Positions 1 to 8,850 of a DNA stretch of 64,000 nucleotides are shown here, in pieces. Within the stretch, counting starts at the first letter, position 1. Every line of letters begins with the position of its first letter. The position numbers were made by a program, and so were the translations under genes. Under the pieces are notes generated by a model. The model was not told where the DNA came from. It saw only the letters and a program-made list of their open reading frames with translations, and made no database searches. Origin of the DNA: CALAMC01 sp964459465 (GTDB lineage Bacteria; Zixibacteria; MSB-5A5; GN15; PGXB01); contig CAYWLR010000019.1 in assembly GCA_964459465.1 (NCBI GenBank), forward strand, positions 1 to 64,000, given 5' to 3'.

Positions 1-29
1 GCAAAAAGATAAGCTCTTGGAGGCATAAT

Positions 30-3000
30 ATGAAAAGCGTGGATTCTGGCCATATTTCAAAGGCGTTTTTGCCGACAATGTTTTTTCTGTTGATTTTAAC
101 GACATCGCATGTGTTTGGGACGCAGGTAGTCCTTAGTTCTTCCGACCTTCCGTATATTGTTGGAACGGGCGATTCTGTTACTTTTACTGGGACCAGGGCT
201 GTCACCAATACCGGTGGACTTTATGTCCGTGATGGAGCGACCAATGTCCTGATAAATCTCGGCACGGATACTCTTGTTTTTGGAGCCAATAATAGTGATA
301 ATAATTACGGGATTCGTGTGGCAAGGTCTTTGGGTGCAACTCAAAATGTCGTTATAAAGGGAGGATGGGTAATTCATGGAGGCAATGATAACTCCAACGG
401 GAACGCCTGTGTTGAGCTTGCCGGTTGTAACGGCGTTCTTATTGATAGTGTCAGCACAATTATTAATGGTACTAATGGTAAATGTATAACATCGGTTCCG
501 TTAGAGGGCAGGGCAATAAACGCCACCAATGGTTCAACCACGAGCTGGCGAAGCACCAACAGGAATATCGAGATTCGGGGGGGAACACATAAGAGCTATG
601 TAACCGGATATACCAGCCGTTGCAGTTACGATGGGGCCGTTATTCATTTGGCGGCCAAAGATGTCGGTATTGCCGGTAGTGAATACAATTATAAAGTTCA
701 TGGACTTAAAGTGGAAAACGCACCCTGCCAGGGGATAGTCGTCTATGGTGTGGCCGAAATTTATGGTTGTTCGGTCACAGTTGATTCCCGAAATTTTATG
801 TACACTTATCCATCCGCCAATTTCTGTTATAGTGCCGCCAATGCCTATGGTATTCTTGCACGGTTGGTTGATGCCGGGAGCAAGTTTTACGACAACGTTT
901 TATTGGCTGGTGATACGTATTATGGGGCGGATGGCGGTTTTGAGGTTGAGGGATGTCTCGGAACGTCGTCAAAACCCATTGAATTTTATAATAATTACAT
1001 AAATACGCATCGTGGTTGGGATGTGCATTATGGTTTTAACGTGCAATCCAAAGGATTCAAAATGCGTCGGGCTGATGAGTATAATTATACCAATTCAGAG
1101 TATTATAGTGCCAACCGTCATATAAAGATTTACAATAATGAAATCTATCTTTATTCTCATACGGACACGACCAATTTCAAGGCGTACGGGCCGGGGGTCG
1201 CCGGATTCTATATAATAGCACACGTTGACCGTAACGACAGCAGTATTGTTATTGAAAACAATTATATTCGTTCTGTTGTTTTGGATACCATTTATCATGT
1301 TGGTTCAGTCCCGATTCTCGCCACTGGTTTTCAGTTCCTAGCGAATGATGCCATAGGCCAATACACCATCAGGAATAATCGTATGGAGTCTAATGATGCT
1401 TTCTATCGCTATGGGGGATATGACCCCGGTGGCAGTTATTATAGCTGTTACGGTGATACCCTGATTGCCATTGATACTGCGTCTGGGCCGGTTACGCAGC
1501 ACAGCGGCAAATTTTGGCCGGGCGATATTGGTGATTCGCTTACGAACAATTATATCAGGGATGCTTATTATGTGCCGGACACATTATATAAAATGTTTGC
1601 TTATAGAAGCGGCGTTTCGAGTGCCAATGTTACTTTACAAAGAACCCTTAAGATATATGTTCGGGGCAACAATGATTTGCCGGTGGTCAATGCCGCATGC
1701 TCCGTTTGGAACGACTATAATCATCTGGTATTCAGCGGCCTAACCGATTCCGGCGGATGTGTATCCGGTGTCGGCAACTATATGTATGAAAGAGCGGGAA
1801 GCGGCGATTCTCTGGGCTACAATGATTTCAGAATAAAAGCAGTCAAAGGGACTGATTTTAACCTCAATACTGCTTTTACCGTAGGGCCCGGTTCGGCAGG
1901 CTTCACCGATACGTTGACATTGAATAACACGGAGGGAACTGGTACATGGGGAGCTGGCGGCGATATATCCGAAGACACGGTTTCTCCAGGAAGAATCGAT
2001 GATTTGAGCGCCGTGACGGGGACAAACGCCGGTGAAGTTGTTTTAAGCTGGACGGCTCCCGGGGATGATGGTGCCATCGGGACCGCATCAGGATATGATA
2101 TTCGTTATTCATTGCAGCCGATCACTTCCTATAATTTTGCCTATGCCTCGCAGGTAACGAACCCTCCGTCGCCTCTTTTGACCGGCTCAACGCATAACTT
2201 CACGGTCGGCAGTCTGACTCCGGCGGCGACATATTTTTTCGCAATCAGGTCATGGGATGACGCTGATAATGTATCCATGATTTCCAACGTCGTTTCTGCG
2301 GTTGCCCGCAGTTCGGGTGTGGTCGACCAAACGCCGCCGGGAACAATCGACGATCTCGACGCGGTTACCGGCGCCAATAACGGAGAAATCGTGATCAGCT
2401 GGACCGCGCCCGGCGACGATGGAGCCACCGGCACCGCGACCAGTTATAATATTCGCTATTCGCTAAACCCGATAACCGCCGTCAATTTCGCGGCGGCGGC
2501 GGCCGTAACCAATCCTCCCGCCCCGCAACCGTCGGGGACGCATCAATCGTTTATCGTCGGGGGCTTAACCCCGGCGCAGGTCTATTATTTTGCGATAAGG
2601 GCTTCTGACGATGTCGGCAATTTGTCCGGTGTGTCCAATACGACGGCGGCCGAGGCCTATTTTGACCTGGGAACCGGCGACGATGACCCGCCCGTGACCG
2701 ATGACCTGATGCTATATCCCGAAGACAATTCGATTGTAGCTTCGACCCGGCCAACCCTGCAGGTTGTCAATGTGGATGCCAACCCGCAAAACGTTTATCA
2801 CTTTGAAATCGCCCATGATTCCTTCTTTGTGACGCTGGCGACCTCGGTTAATAATATTGCCCAGGAAAGCGGGGAAACGACATCTTGGCGGATTGAACAA
2901 CCGCTGGAAAGCGGTCGCGTCTATTACTGGCGGGCACGGGCCAATGACGGCAATTTCGGGGCCGTCTTTAATTTTAAGGTTCAACCCGACGCCCACGCCT

Positions 3001-3236
3001 ACCCCAATCCCTTTATTCCCGGGCATCATAACCATACCACTTTTACCGGGATACCCGATGGTTCGGCCTTGCATATCATGACTCTGACCGGGGAGCTGGT
3101 CAAGAGCTGGTCAGCCACCGGTGGCGACGTTGCCTGGGATGGAACCAATTCCTCCGGCAATCCGGTTGCATCGGGCGTATATCTGTGGTATGTCGCGGAC
3201 GGTGATTTGAGCGGGAAAATTATCGTCAAAAGATAG
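30..3236 (+). CDS. Secreted beta-helix / fibronectin III protein with FlgD-like C-terminal sorting domain
   Basis: A 1068-residue protein with an N-terminal hydrophobic signal segment (about residues 12-31). Residues about 35-560 are rich in short N/G/Y-containing strands typical of a right-handed parallel beta-helix. Two fibronectin type III repeats follow (about 660-770 and 775-880), each with a D-D-L-x-A-V-T-G start and an SWTAPGDDG motif. A linker then leads to a C-terminal domain beginning AYPNPF and ending GKIIVKR, the signature of FlgD-like/type IX-type sorting domains of the FCB group. From this I infer a surface or secreted polysaccharide-binding or lyase-type protein; no catalytic residues can be assigned. 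A purine-rich stretch (CTTGGAGG) precedes the ATG. From base 1998 on, the sequence is identical to the second copy at 12667 onward, while the N-terminal halves are only paralogous. Confidence 0.8.
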   Translation: MKSVDSGHISKAFLPTMFFLLILTTSHVFGTQVVLSSSDLPYIVGTGDSVTFTGTRAVTNTGGLYVRDGATNVLINLGTDTLVFGANNSDNNYGIRVARSLGATQNVVIKGGWVIHGGNDNSNGNACVELAGCNGVLIDSVSTIINGTNGKCITSVPLEGRAINATNGSTTSWRSTNRNIEIRGGTHKSYVTGYTSRCSYDGAVIHLAAKDVGIAGSEYNYKVHGLKVENAPCQGIVVYGVAEIYGCSVTVDSRNFMYTYPSANFCYSAANAYGILARLVDAGSKFYDNVLLAGDTYYGADGGFEVEGCLGTSSKPIEFYNNYINTHRGWDVHYGFNVQSKGFKMRRADEYNYTNSEYYSANRHIKIYNNEIYLYSHTDTTNFKAYGPGVAGFYIIAHVDRNDSSIVIENNYIRSVVLDTIYHVGSVPILATGFQFLANDAIGQYTIRNNRMESNDAFYRYGGYDPGGSYYSCYGDTLIAIDTASGPVTQHSGKFWPGDIGDSLTNNYIRDAYYVPDTLYKMFAYRSGVSSANVTLQRTLKIYVRGNNDLPVVNAACSVWNDYNHLVFSGLTDSGGCVSGVGNYMYERAGSGDSLGYNDFRIKAVKGTDFNLNTAFTVGPGSAGFTDTLTLNNTEGTGTWGAGGDISEDTVSPGRIDDLSAVTGTNAGEVVLSWTAPGDDGAIGTASGYDIRYSLQPITSYNFAYASQVTNPPSPLLTGSTHNFTVGSLTPAATYFFAIRSWDDADNVSMISNVVSAVARSSGVVDQTPPGTIDDLDAVTGANNGEIVISWTAPGDDGATGTATSYNIRYSLNPITAVNFAAAAAVTNPPAPQPSGTHQSFIVGGLTPAQVYYFAIRASDDVGNLSGVSNTTAAEAYFDLGTGDDDPPVTDDLMLYPEDNSIVASTRPTLQVVNVDANPQNVYHFEIAHDSFFVTLATSVNNIAQESGETTSWRIEQPLESGRVYYWRARANDGNFGAVFNFKVQPDAHAYPNPFIPGHHNHTTFTGIPDGSALHIMTLTGELVKSWSATGGDVAWDGTNSSGNPVASGVYLWYVADGDLSGKIIVKR

Positions 3237-3617
3237 TATAACTGCCCGATAAATAATCCCTCCCTATACCGATATATTGACTATATTGGATTTTCATTTT
3301 TGGGTCCCGACAAATGATGGCGGGTTTAAAAAAGTTTTGAGATATGTGCGGAATTGCCGGGTATTTTCAACTTAAGGACAAGTGTGCTCCTGATTATGAC
3401 CTGATCGGGCGCATGGTCAGGCAAATACAGCATCGCGGTCCCGATGAATTCGGGGCCTACTTCGACGAATATTGCGCCCTGGGTCAGGCCCGACTGTCCA
3501 TCATCGACCTGTCCGGCGGTTCGCAGCCCCTCTGCAATGAAGACGGGACACTCTGGATTTCCTTTAACGGCGAAATTTTCAACTATATTGAATTGCGTCC
3601 GGAGCTCGAAAAGCTGG
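1998..3617 (+). repeat. 1,620-bp direct repeat, copy 1
   Basis: By eye this stretch is base-for-base the same as 12667-14286 (constant offset 10,669). It covers the fibronectin and sorting domains of the first beta-helix gene, the 107-bp intergenic region and the first 91 codons of asnB. The match ends abruptly on both sides: 1997 is C against T at 12666, and 3618 is T against G at 14287. No transposase or terminal inverted repeat is seen at either edge. It is either a very recent duplication or gene conversion, or an assembly join. Confidence 0.9.
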
Positions 3618-3757
3618 TACGCGGCACCAAGACCGTCAAGTTCGAAGCTGTGGATAAGATCGAGCGGGAAAAATCGGGCAAGCATCGCTTTTCCATATGC
3701 CGGGTTGACCCGGAAGAAATCGCCCGATTGAAAAGAAAGGCCGGGGCGGGCAGTTGA
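3344..3757 (+). pseudogene. Chimeric fragment: AsnB N-terminus fused to an unrelated tail
   Basis: The first 91 codons are identical to the full asnB at 14013 and carry MCGIAG with the Cys2 nucleophile of class II glutamine amidotransferases. At base 3618 the identity stops and 46 unrelated codons follow (KTVKFEAVDKIEREKSGK and a basic end), so most of the glutaminase and all of the synthetase domain are missing. The tail stops at a TGA that overlaps the TTG start of the next gene by four bases, which is normal operon spacing; the tail is therefore probably the genuine 3' end of another gene whose front was replaced. I do not recognise that tail. Function as an asparagine synthetase is not expected. 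Confidence 0.75.
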
Positions 3758-4953
3758 AAATTTTGGTTCTCGATGAGGAATTTCCGTTTCCACCCGATAA
3801 GGGCAAAAGAATCAGGTCGTTTAATCTGCTTCGTCGTCTGGGGCAAAAGCATGAAATTCATTATCTGGCTTATGGAGAAATGGATTCAATACCGTTTATA
3901 TCTTTTAGGGAATCGGGACTGAATCCTGTCGCCGTCCCCGATATGATTCCCGAAAAATCGGGGCCGCTTTTTTATTTGAGGCTGGCGGCCAACCTGTTTT
4001 CAAAATTGCCGTACATTGTCACCAGCCATTATTCAAGGCCGTTTCGAAATGAAATGATGCGGCAGATTGAGCAAGTAGCTCCGGATATGATTCTGTGCGA
4101 ATGGACGCCGTACGCCGAGTATGTCCGAGATATAAAGAATATCCCCAAAGTGGTCGTCGCGCACAACGTGGAATCCCGAATCTGGCGGCGTTACCATGAA
4201 ACCGAAAAAAATCCTGCAAAAAAATGGTATATTGCCCGGCAGGTGACCAAACTGGAGAAATTCGAGAAAGATATTTTTGGCCTGTGCAACGGTGTTACGG
4301 CGGTTTCACAAAGCGACGCTTGCGAAATTGCCGGCCTATGCCCGCAAGCCCGAGTAAGCGTGGTCGAAAACGGGGTGGACCTGGACTATTTCAATCATCG
4401 CTCGCTGACCGTTGATAAGGATAGCATGGTGTTTGTCGGCACTATGGATTGGCGGCCCAATCAGGACGCCGTGACATATTTTGTTCAAGAAATATTCCCG
4501 CTGATTCGGGAGAAGCGGCCCTCGGCTCATGCCGTTTTTGTCGGTCGCAAACCCCCGGAATTTATTCGGGCGTATAATGACATTGAGGGTATACAGGTCA
4601 TCGGGTCGGTCGAGGATATCCGCCCGTACGTCCATGCCGCGGCTGTTTATATAGTGCCGCTTCGCATCGGCGGAGGAACGCGTCTTAAAATTTTAGACGC
4701 CATGGCTATGCAAAAACCGATTGTTTCAACCGTGGTCGGGGCCGAAGGTTTGGACGTCACGGATGGTGAAAATATCCTTCTGGCCGATACCGCCGAAAGT
4801 TTCGCCGATCGGGCGATAAAACTTCTGAATGATCGTGAGCTTCAGGCGAAACTGGCTCGAAACGGCCGTGCCTTGGTCGAGGCAAAGTACGGCTGGGACA
4901 GTCTGGCCTTGAAGCTGGATAAATTTCTGCTGGAGGTGGCGGAGTCACGATGA
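3754..4953 (+). CDS. GT4 glycosyltransferase, Stp1-like (exosortase-EPS type)
   Basis: A 399-residue GT-B fold glycosyltransferase that should transfer a sugar from a nucleotide-sugar donor to a lipid-linked or growing surface polysaccharide in the cytoplasm. The N-terminus (FPFPPDKGKRIRSFNLLRRL) closely resembles the sugar transferases found with PEP-CTERM/exosortase systems. The C-terminal Rossmann half carries VFVGTMDWRPN and the donor-binding region PLRIGGGTRLKILDAMAM around residues 300-320, typical of family GT4. It starts with TTG inside the stop of the upstream fragment (TTGA overlap) and overlaps the next glycosyltransferase (stop TGA and start ATG share ATGA), so the three glycosyltransferases are translationally coupled. 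Substrate is unknown. Confidence 0.85.
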   Translation: MKILVLDEEFPFPPDKGKRIRSFNLLRRLGQKHEIHYLAYGEMDSIPFISFRESGLNPVAVPDMIPEKSGPLFYLRLAANLFSKLPYIVTSHYSRPFRNEMMRQIEQVAPDMILCEWTPYAEYVRDIKNIPKVVVAHNVESRIWRRYHETEKNPAKKWYIARQVTKLEKFEKDIFGLCNGVTAVSQSDACEIAGLCPQARVSVVENGVDLDYFNHRSLTVDKDSMVFVGTMDWRPNQDAVTYFVQEIFPLIREKRPSAHAVFVGRKPPEFIRAYNDIEGIQVIGSVEDIRPYVHAAAVYIVPLRIGGGTRLKILDAMAMQKPIVSTVVGAEGLDVTDGENILLADTAESFADRAIKLLNDRELQAKLARNGRALVEAKYGWDSLALKLDKFLLEVAESR

Positions 4954-6062
4954 ATATCATGCACTTGCGAAGCTCCGAATTTTTCGGCGGTCCGGAACGG
5001 GCCATTTTGGGTCAATGCCGCACCATGACCGACGCCACATTCATCTGCGCTTCATTTGTGCGCCGGGGAGGGGATAACCCTTTTCTGGCCAAAGCCCGGG
5101 AGTACGGCCTGGAAACGGCCACGATTGCCGAATCATTCGCAGGGGATTGGCGCGTGATCGGCAAACTTCGGTCGCTAATTATGGAAAAAAGGATTGATCT
5201 CGTTGTATCGCATGATTACAAAGGCAATTTTTTCGGCCGGAAGGCGGCGCGGCAGTGCGGGATTGCGCATATCGCACATTTCAGAGGAATTACCAGGGAA
5301 GATAAAAAAGTACAGTTGTACAACTTTATCGATAAGCATACCTTGCGCAAATTGCCCTGTGTTTTAACCGTATCACAAAAATCGAAAAATATTCTCGAAA
5401 AAATGGGTGTCGAATCCGGGAAAATACAAGTCGTCTTCAACGCCATAGAATCGTCCAAACTTGCCGAGCCAACATTTATGCGGGAGATTGATTTTTCAAG
5501 GCCTTTCCGGTTTGTCGCCGCGGGCCGGTTAAGCCATGAAAAGGGATATGATATACTGCTTCGAGCCTGCGCCCTGGTTAAAAATACTTTTGCCAATTTC
5601 CGGGTTGATATTTACGGTCACGGCCCGGAAGAGGCAAATCTAAAATCCATGACAGATAGTCTTAACTTGAAAGAATACATATACTTTAAAGGCTTCGTTG
5701 ACGATGTCTTGCCGGTTTTGAAGGCCGCCGATGCGCTGGTGCTTCCGTCACGGTCGGAAGGCATGCCCAACATTGTTTTGGAGGCCTGGTCGCAGAAGCT
5801 GGGAGTAGTAGCCACTGCCGTTGGTGGCGTCCCGGAAATGATAATTAATAATACCGGGGGTTTGACCTGCCCGCCGGAAAACCCGGCGGCTTTGTCGGAA
5901 ATTATGCTTCGGGCGATAAAGCACCCCGACGAAACTTTAAAATTCGGAACGGATGGTTATCACTTGGTACAAACTGCTTACACGTTTGAACGACAGGCCG
6001 AAATACTAAGAAAAATCTATCAGGCCCAGGTGGAAAGCACAGAATTGATGGCGTTAAAATGA
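4950..6062 (+). CDS. GT4 glycosyltransferase
   Basis: A 370-residue family GT4 enzyme. The N-terminal acceptor half contains RSSEFFGGPER, a glycine-rich loop common in these enzymes, and the C-terminal half has AAGRLSHEKGYDILLRA and the donor-site motif LPSRSEGMPNIVLEAWS (around residues 265-280, EX7E-like). It overlaps both neighbours by four bases. Together with them it probably builds a repeat unit of an exopolysaccharide. The sugar specificity cannot be read from the sequence. Confidence 0.87.
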   Translation: MNIMHLRSSEFFGGPERAILGQCRTMTDATFICASFVRRGGDNPFLAKAREYGLETATIAESFAGDWRVIGKLRSLIMEKRIDLVVSHDYKGNFFGRKAARQCGIAHIAHFRGITREDKKVQLYNFIDKHTLRKLPCVLTVSQKSKNILEKMGVESGKIQVVFNAIESSKLAEPTFMREIDFSRPFRFVAAGRLSHEKGYDILLRACALVKNTFANFRVDIYGHGPEEANLKSMTDSLNLKEYIYFKGFVDDVLPVLKAADALVLPSRSEGMPNIVLEAWSQKLGVVATAVGGVPEMIINNTGGLTCPPENPAALSEIMLRAIKHPDETLKFGTDGYHLVQTAYTFERQAEILRKIYQAQVESTELMALK

Positions 6063-7183
6063 ATACCGGTGACAGACAAAGGGAAAAAGTGACGGTCGTT
6101 TATATCCTCGATAATTTCTGGCGCGGCGGCGGGACAGAAAACCAGCTGGCCACGCTGATTGACCATCTTAACCGCGATCGTTTTACTCCCTATGTTTTCA
6201 ATTTGCGGCCCAAAGCAAACCCCATTGAGATTAACTGCGATGTCATATATATGGACATCACCAGGCTGATTTCGTTCAAGGCCATTCGTGAAATGCTGGA
6301 AATGGCTCGATTCCTGCGCGATAAAAAGGCGCGACTTTTGCAGGTTTATTTTGTGGATAGTCGGGTTATCGGTGTCCTGGCCGGGTGGTTCGCGGGGATG
6401 AATAAGATAATCGCTTGTCGACGCGAATCGGGCTGGTTCAAGTCGCGATATAAGAATTTTCTGTTGAGGACTTTCGGGCGATTCGCGAAGTACCGTCTGG
6501 TCAACGCCCATGCCATTAAGGGTGTGGTAAGTGATTCGGAGAAATTCCCGATTGATAAAATCGAGGTCATTTATAACGGTGTTGATTTCAAACCCCGGCC
6601 GGGGTCAAAACCTTGTGCCAAGTCGGATTTTGGCATTCCCGAATCCTCGCCCGTGATTGGCATGGTCGGTAATTTGCGACCGGTCAAACGATTTGACCGC
6701 TTTTTAAAGGCGGCCTCATTGATTAAAAAAAAAGAAGTTCATTTCCTGATTATCGGTACCGGCCCGCTAAAAGAAACGCTGGAAAGGCAAGCCGTTGAAT
6801 TGGGCCTTGGCGAAAGAGTGCATTTCCATTATACCACCGATGGCATCTATCATGTATTAAAGCTGTTCGATATCGGGGTTTTGACGTCCGAATCGGAGGG
6901 CTTATCCAATGTCCTGATTGAATATGCCATGTCCGGCTTGCCGACTCTGGCCTTCAATGTCGGCGGAAATAACGAAGTGGTCAGCGACCGTGAAACCGGG
7001 TTTGTTTTGCCCGACGGCAATGTCGCCGGTCTGGCCGAAAAGATGGAAATCCTGCTGGAAAACCGGGCGTTAGCCGCACAATTCGGTCGGCGCGCCGCCG
7101 AAATAGCCAGAGAGAAATTCTCGGTGGAGATGATGGTCAGGGCGACCGAGAATTTTTATGAAAGGATACTGGCAGAGCAATAA
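6059..7183 (+). CDS. GT4 glycosyltransferase
   Basis: A 374-residue GT-B glycosyltransferase. The N-terminus shows VVYILDNFWRGGGTENQL, a typical GT4 acceptor-side loop; the C-terminal domain starts near residue 197 with IGMVGNLRPVKRFDRFLKA and includes the donor-binding LTSESEGLSNVLIEYAMSG. The start codon overlaps the stop of the preceding glycosyltransferase (ATGA), so it is the third member of a tightly coupled set. It probably acts on the same surface glycan; the specificity is unknown. Confidence 0.87.
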   Translation: MNTGDRQREKVTVVYILDNFWRGGGTENQLATLIDHLNRDRFTPYVFNLRPKANPIEINCDVIYMDITRLISFKAIREMLEMARFLRDKKARLLQVYFVDSRVIGVLAGWFAGMNKIIACRRESGWFKSRYKNFLLRTFGRFAKYRLVNAHAIKGVVSDSEKFPIDKIEVIYNGVDFKPRPGSKPCAKSDFGIPESSPVIGMVGNLRPVKRFDRFLKAASLIKKKEVHFLIIGTGPLKETLERQAVELGLGERVHFHYTTDGIYHVLKLFDIGVLTSESEGLSNVLIEYAMSGLPTLAFNVGGNNEVVSDRETGFVLPDGNVAGLAEKMEILLENRALAAQFGRRAAEIAREKFSVEMMVRATENFYERILAEQ

Positions 7184-7206
7184 ATATCGCAATGGGGATA
7201 TAAGTC

Positions 7207-7815
7207 ATGAAAAAAGCGATTAAAAAACTGGTTTTTTTCATCTTTTACCTGTTGGTTCTACCGGCGGGACTATTAACCATAATTTGTAAAAGAGTTTTCG
7301 GTTCACCGGCGCTCTTCCACCTGTTCGCCGAATGGTTCAGCTTGGTTCCGGCCCATCCCGGCCAGTATGTCCGAGCCTGCTATTATTATCAAACCATGAA
7401 GGGATGTCCGTCCGATTTTATAATCATGTTTGGTTCACATTTGACAAAAATGGATTCCGTCATCGGCAATAATGTCATTGTCGCCGGTCATACTACGATA
7501 GGTTTGGTAAATCTGGGCGATAAAAGCCGCATTGGTAGCCATGTGACGATTTTATCGGGTCGTCGCCAGCATGCCTTTGAGGCAGTGCAGGATGATATTC
7601 TCGAGGGCAAAGACACGTTCGATATGATAAATATCGGTCGCAGTACCTTTATCGGCGAGGGAAGTATTGTCATGGCCAACGTCGGCGAATATTCCATAAT
7701 AGGAGCCGGGAGCGTGGTTGTAAAAGACATCCCCGATTATGTCGTGGCCGTTGGCAATCCGGCGAAAGTCGTCAAAGAACGCCCCCGCCCATCACAAAAT
7801 GCCGGTGTCAATTAG
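7207..7815 (+). CDS. Hexapeptide-repeat acyltransferase
   Basis: A 202-residue protein with an N-terminal hydrophobic helix (about residues 8-27), followed by a left-handed beta-helix made of hexapeptide repeats such as SVIGNNVIVAGHTTIG, SRIGSHVTIL, STFIGEGSIV and YSIIGAGSVV. Such enzymes O- or N-acetylate sugars using acetyl-CoA. The classic ending VVVKDIPDYVVAVGNPAKV is present. It sits 23 bases after the glycosyltransferase genes and 6 bases before the deacetylase gene, so I infer that it decorates the polysaccharide or an intermediate. The membrane helix suggests it works at the inner membrane. Confidence 0.85.
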   Translation: MKKAIKKLVFFIFYLLVLPAGLLTIICKRVFGSPALFHLFAEWFSLVPAHPGQYVRACYYYQTMKGCPSDFIIMFGSHLTKMDSVIGNNVIVAGHTTIGLVNLGDKSRIGSHVTILSGRRQHAFEAVQDDILEGKDTFDMINIGRSTFIGEGSIVMANVGEYSIIGAGSVVVKDIPDYVVAVGNPAKVVKERPRPSQNAGVN

Positions 7816-7821
7816 CCAATT

Positions 7822-8835
7822 ATGAAGGTTATCTTGAAAAACCTGCTAATGGGCTGTGCCGATATTATCGGCATCAATGCCATTTTCAGAGTGATAAATA
7901 AAGACCGGGTTCGAATCCTCATGTATCATGGCGTCAGCAAACAGACATTTGATCCGCCATACTGGACACAGCTGGACTATGAGTCGTTTTTACGGCAGAT
8001 GCAGTATGTTAAAATGCATTATACCGCAATAATGGCATCGCAACTGGAAAATATCCCTCTTCCTCGTAATGCGGTGGTTATAACCTTCGACGACGGATTG
8101 AAAAATGTTTATACCAATGCCATGCCCGTCATTAAAAATCTTGATCTTAAAGCTGCCTTATTTGCATTGCCGGCGTTGTCGCATAAGGGCCAGAGTATCT
8201 GGCCTGACAGGGTGTATGAAACAATCATGAAGGCTTCCGTTGATGAGATCGATTTAACGGAATTTTCGCTTCCCCGTTATGACCTAAAAGGAAAAACCAC
8301 GTATGAAAGGGCCCGGCTCGCCCGTGAGTTGAATGGCCGGCTTAAATCAAGCCCACACGCTCTACGATTAAGAGTCCTGGATTTTCTGGATACTTTTCGG
8401 GGTCTTTCCGAACAGTCCCCGCATCCCGAATTCCGGCTGATGTCGATGGAAGAGCTCAAAACTATGGCCGAAAGCGGTCTATTTGAGATCGGTCTGCATA
8501 CCGACACTCATCCGATTTTATCCACCCAGACTCGCGAGGAACAAGCCGCCGAAATTGCGGGCTGTATGAAGAAACTGGAAGAAGCCGGTATAAAATATAT
8601 TCATGTTTTTGCCTATCCCAACGGACGGCGTCAGGATTTCAATGATGATACCATAAACATTCTGAAAGACAAGGGCATACGATTAGCTCTTTCTACCGAA
8701 GATGGTTTATACAGCCCGGGCGATGATATCTATCGTATAAGAAGAATTCCCGTCGGCGCCGATATGAGTCGTTTCGAATTTGCGGCCCGCCTTTCCGGAT
8801 TCTATTATTTTATCAGGGCAATTGTCGGTCGATGA
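7822..8835 (+). CDS. Polysaccharide deacetylase (NodB domain)
   Basis: A 337-residue carbohydrate esterase 4-type protein. VVITFDDGLKNVYTNAMPV (about residues 88-106) supplies the catalytic Asp-Asp pair, and EIGLHTDTHPILS (around residue 220) carries the H-x3-H metal-binding motif in the form HTDTH. The late motif VFAYPNGR matches the usual YPxG segment. These enzymes remove acetyl groups from N-acetylated sugars. It follows the acyltransferase by six bases and ends 15 bases before the GNAT gene. The same gene order is common in exosortase-linked EPS clusters. Confidence 0.88.
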   Translation: MKVILKNLLMGCADIIGINAIFRVINKDRVRILMYHGVSKQTFDPPYWTQLDYESFLRQMQYVKMHYTAIMASQLENIPLPRNAVVITFDDGLKNVYTNAMPVIKNLDLKAALFALPALSHKGQSIWPDRVYETIMKASVDEIDLTEFSLPRYDLKGKTTYERARLARELNGRLKSSPHALRLRVLDFLDTFRGLSEQSPHPEFRLMSMEELKTMAESGLFEIGLHTDTHPILSTQTREEQAAEIAGCMKKLEEAGIKYIHVFAYPNGRRQDFNDDTINILKDKGIRLALSTEDGLYSPGDDIYRIRRIPVGADMSRFEFAARLSGFYYFIRAIVGR

Positions 8836-8850
8836 TTTTATAATGGTGCG

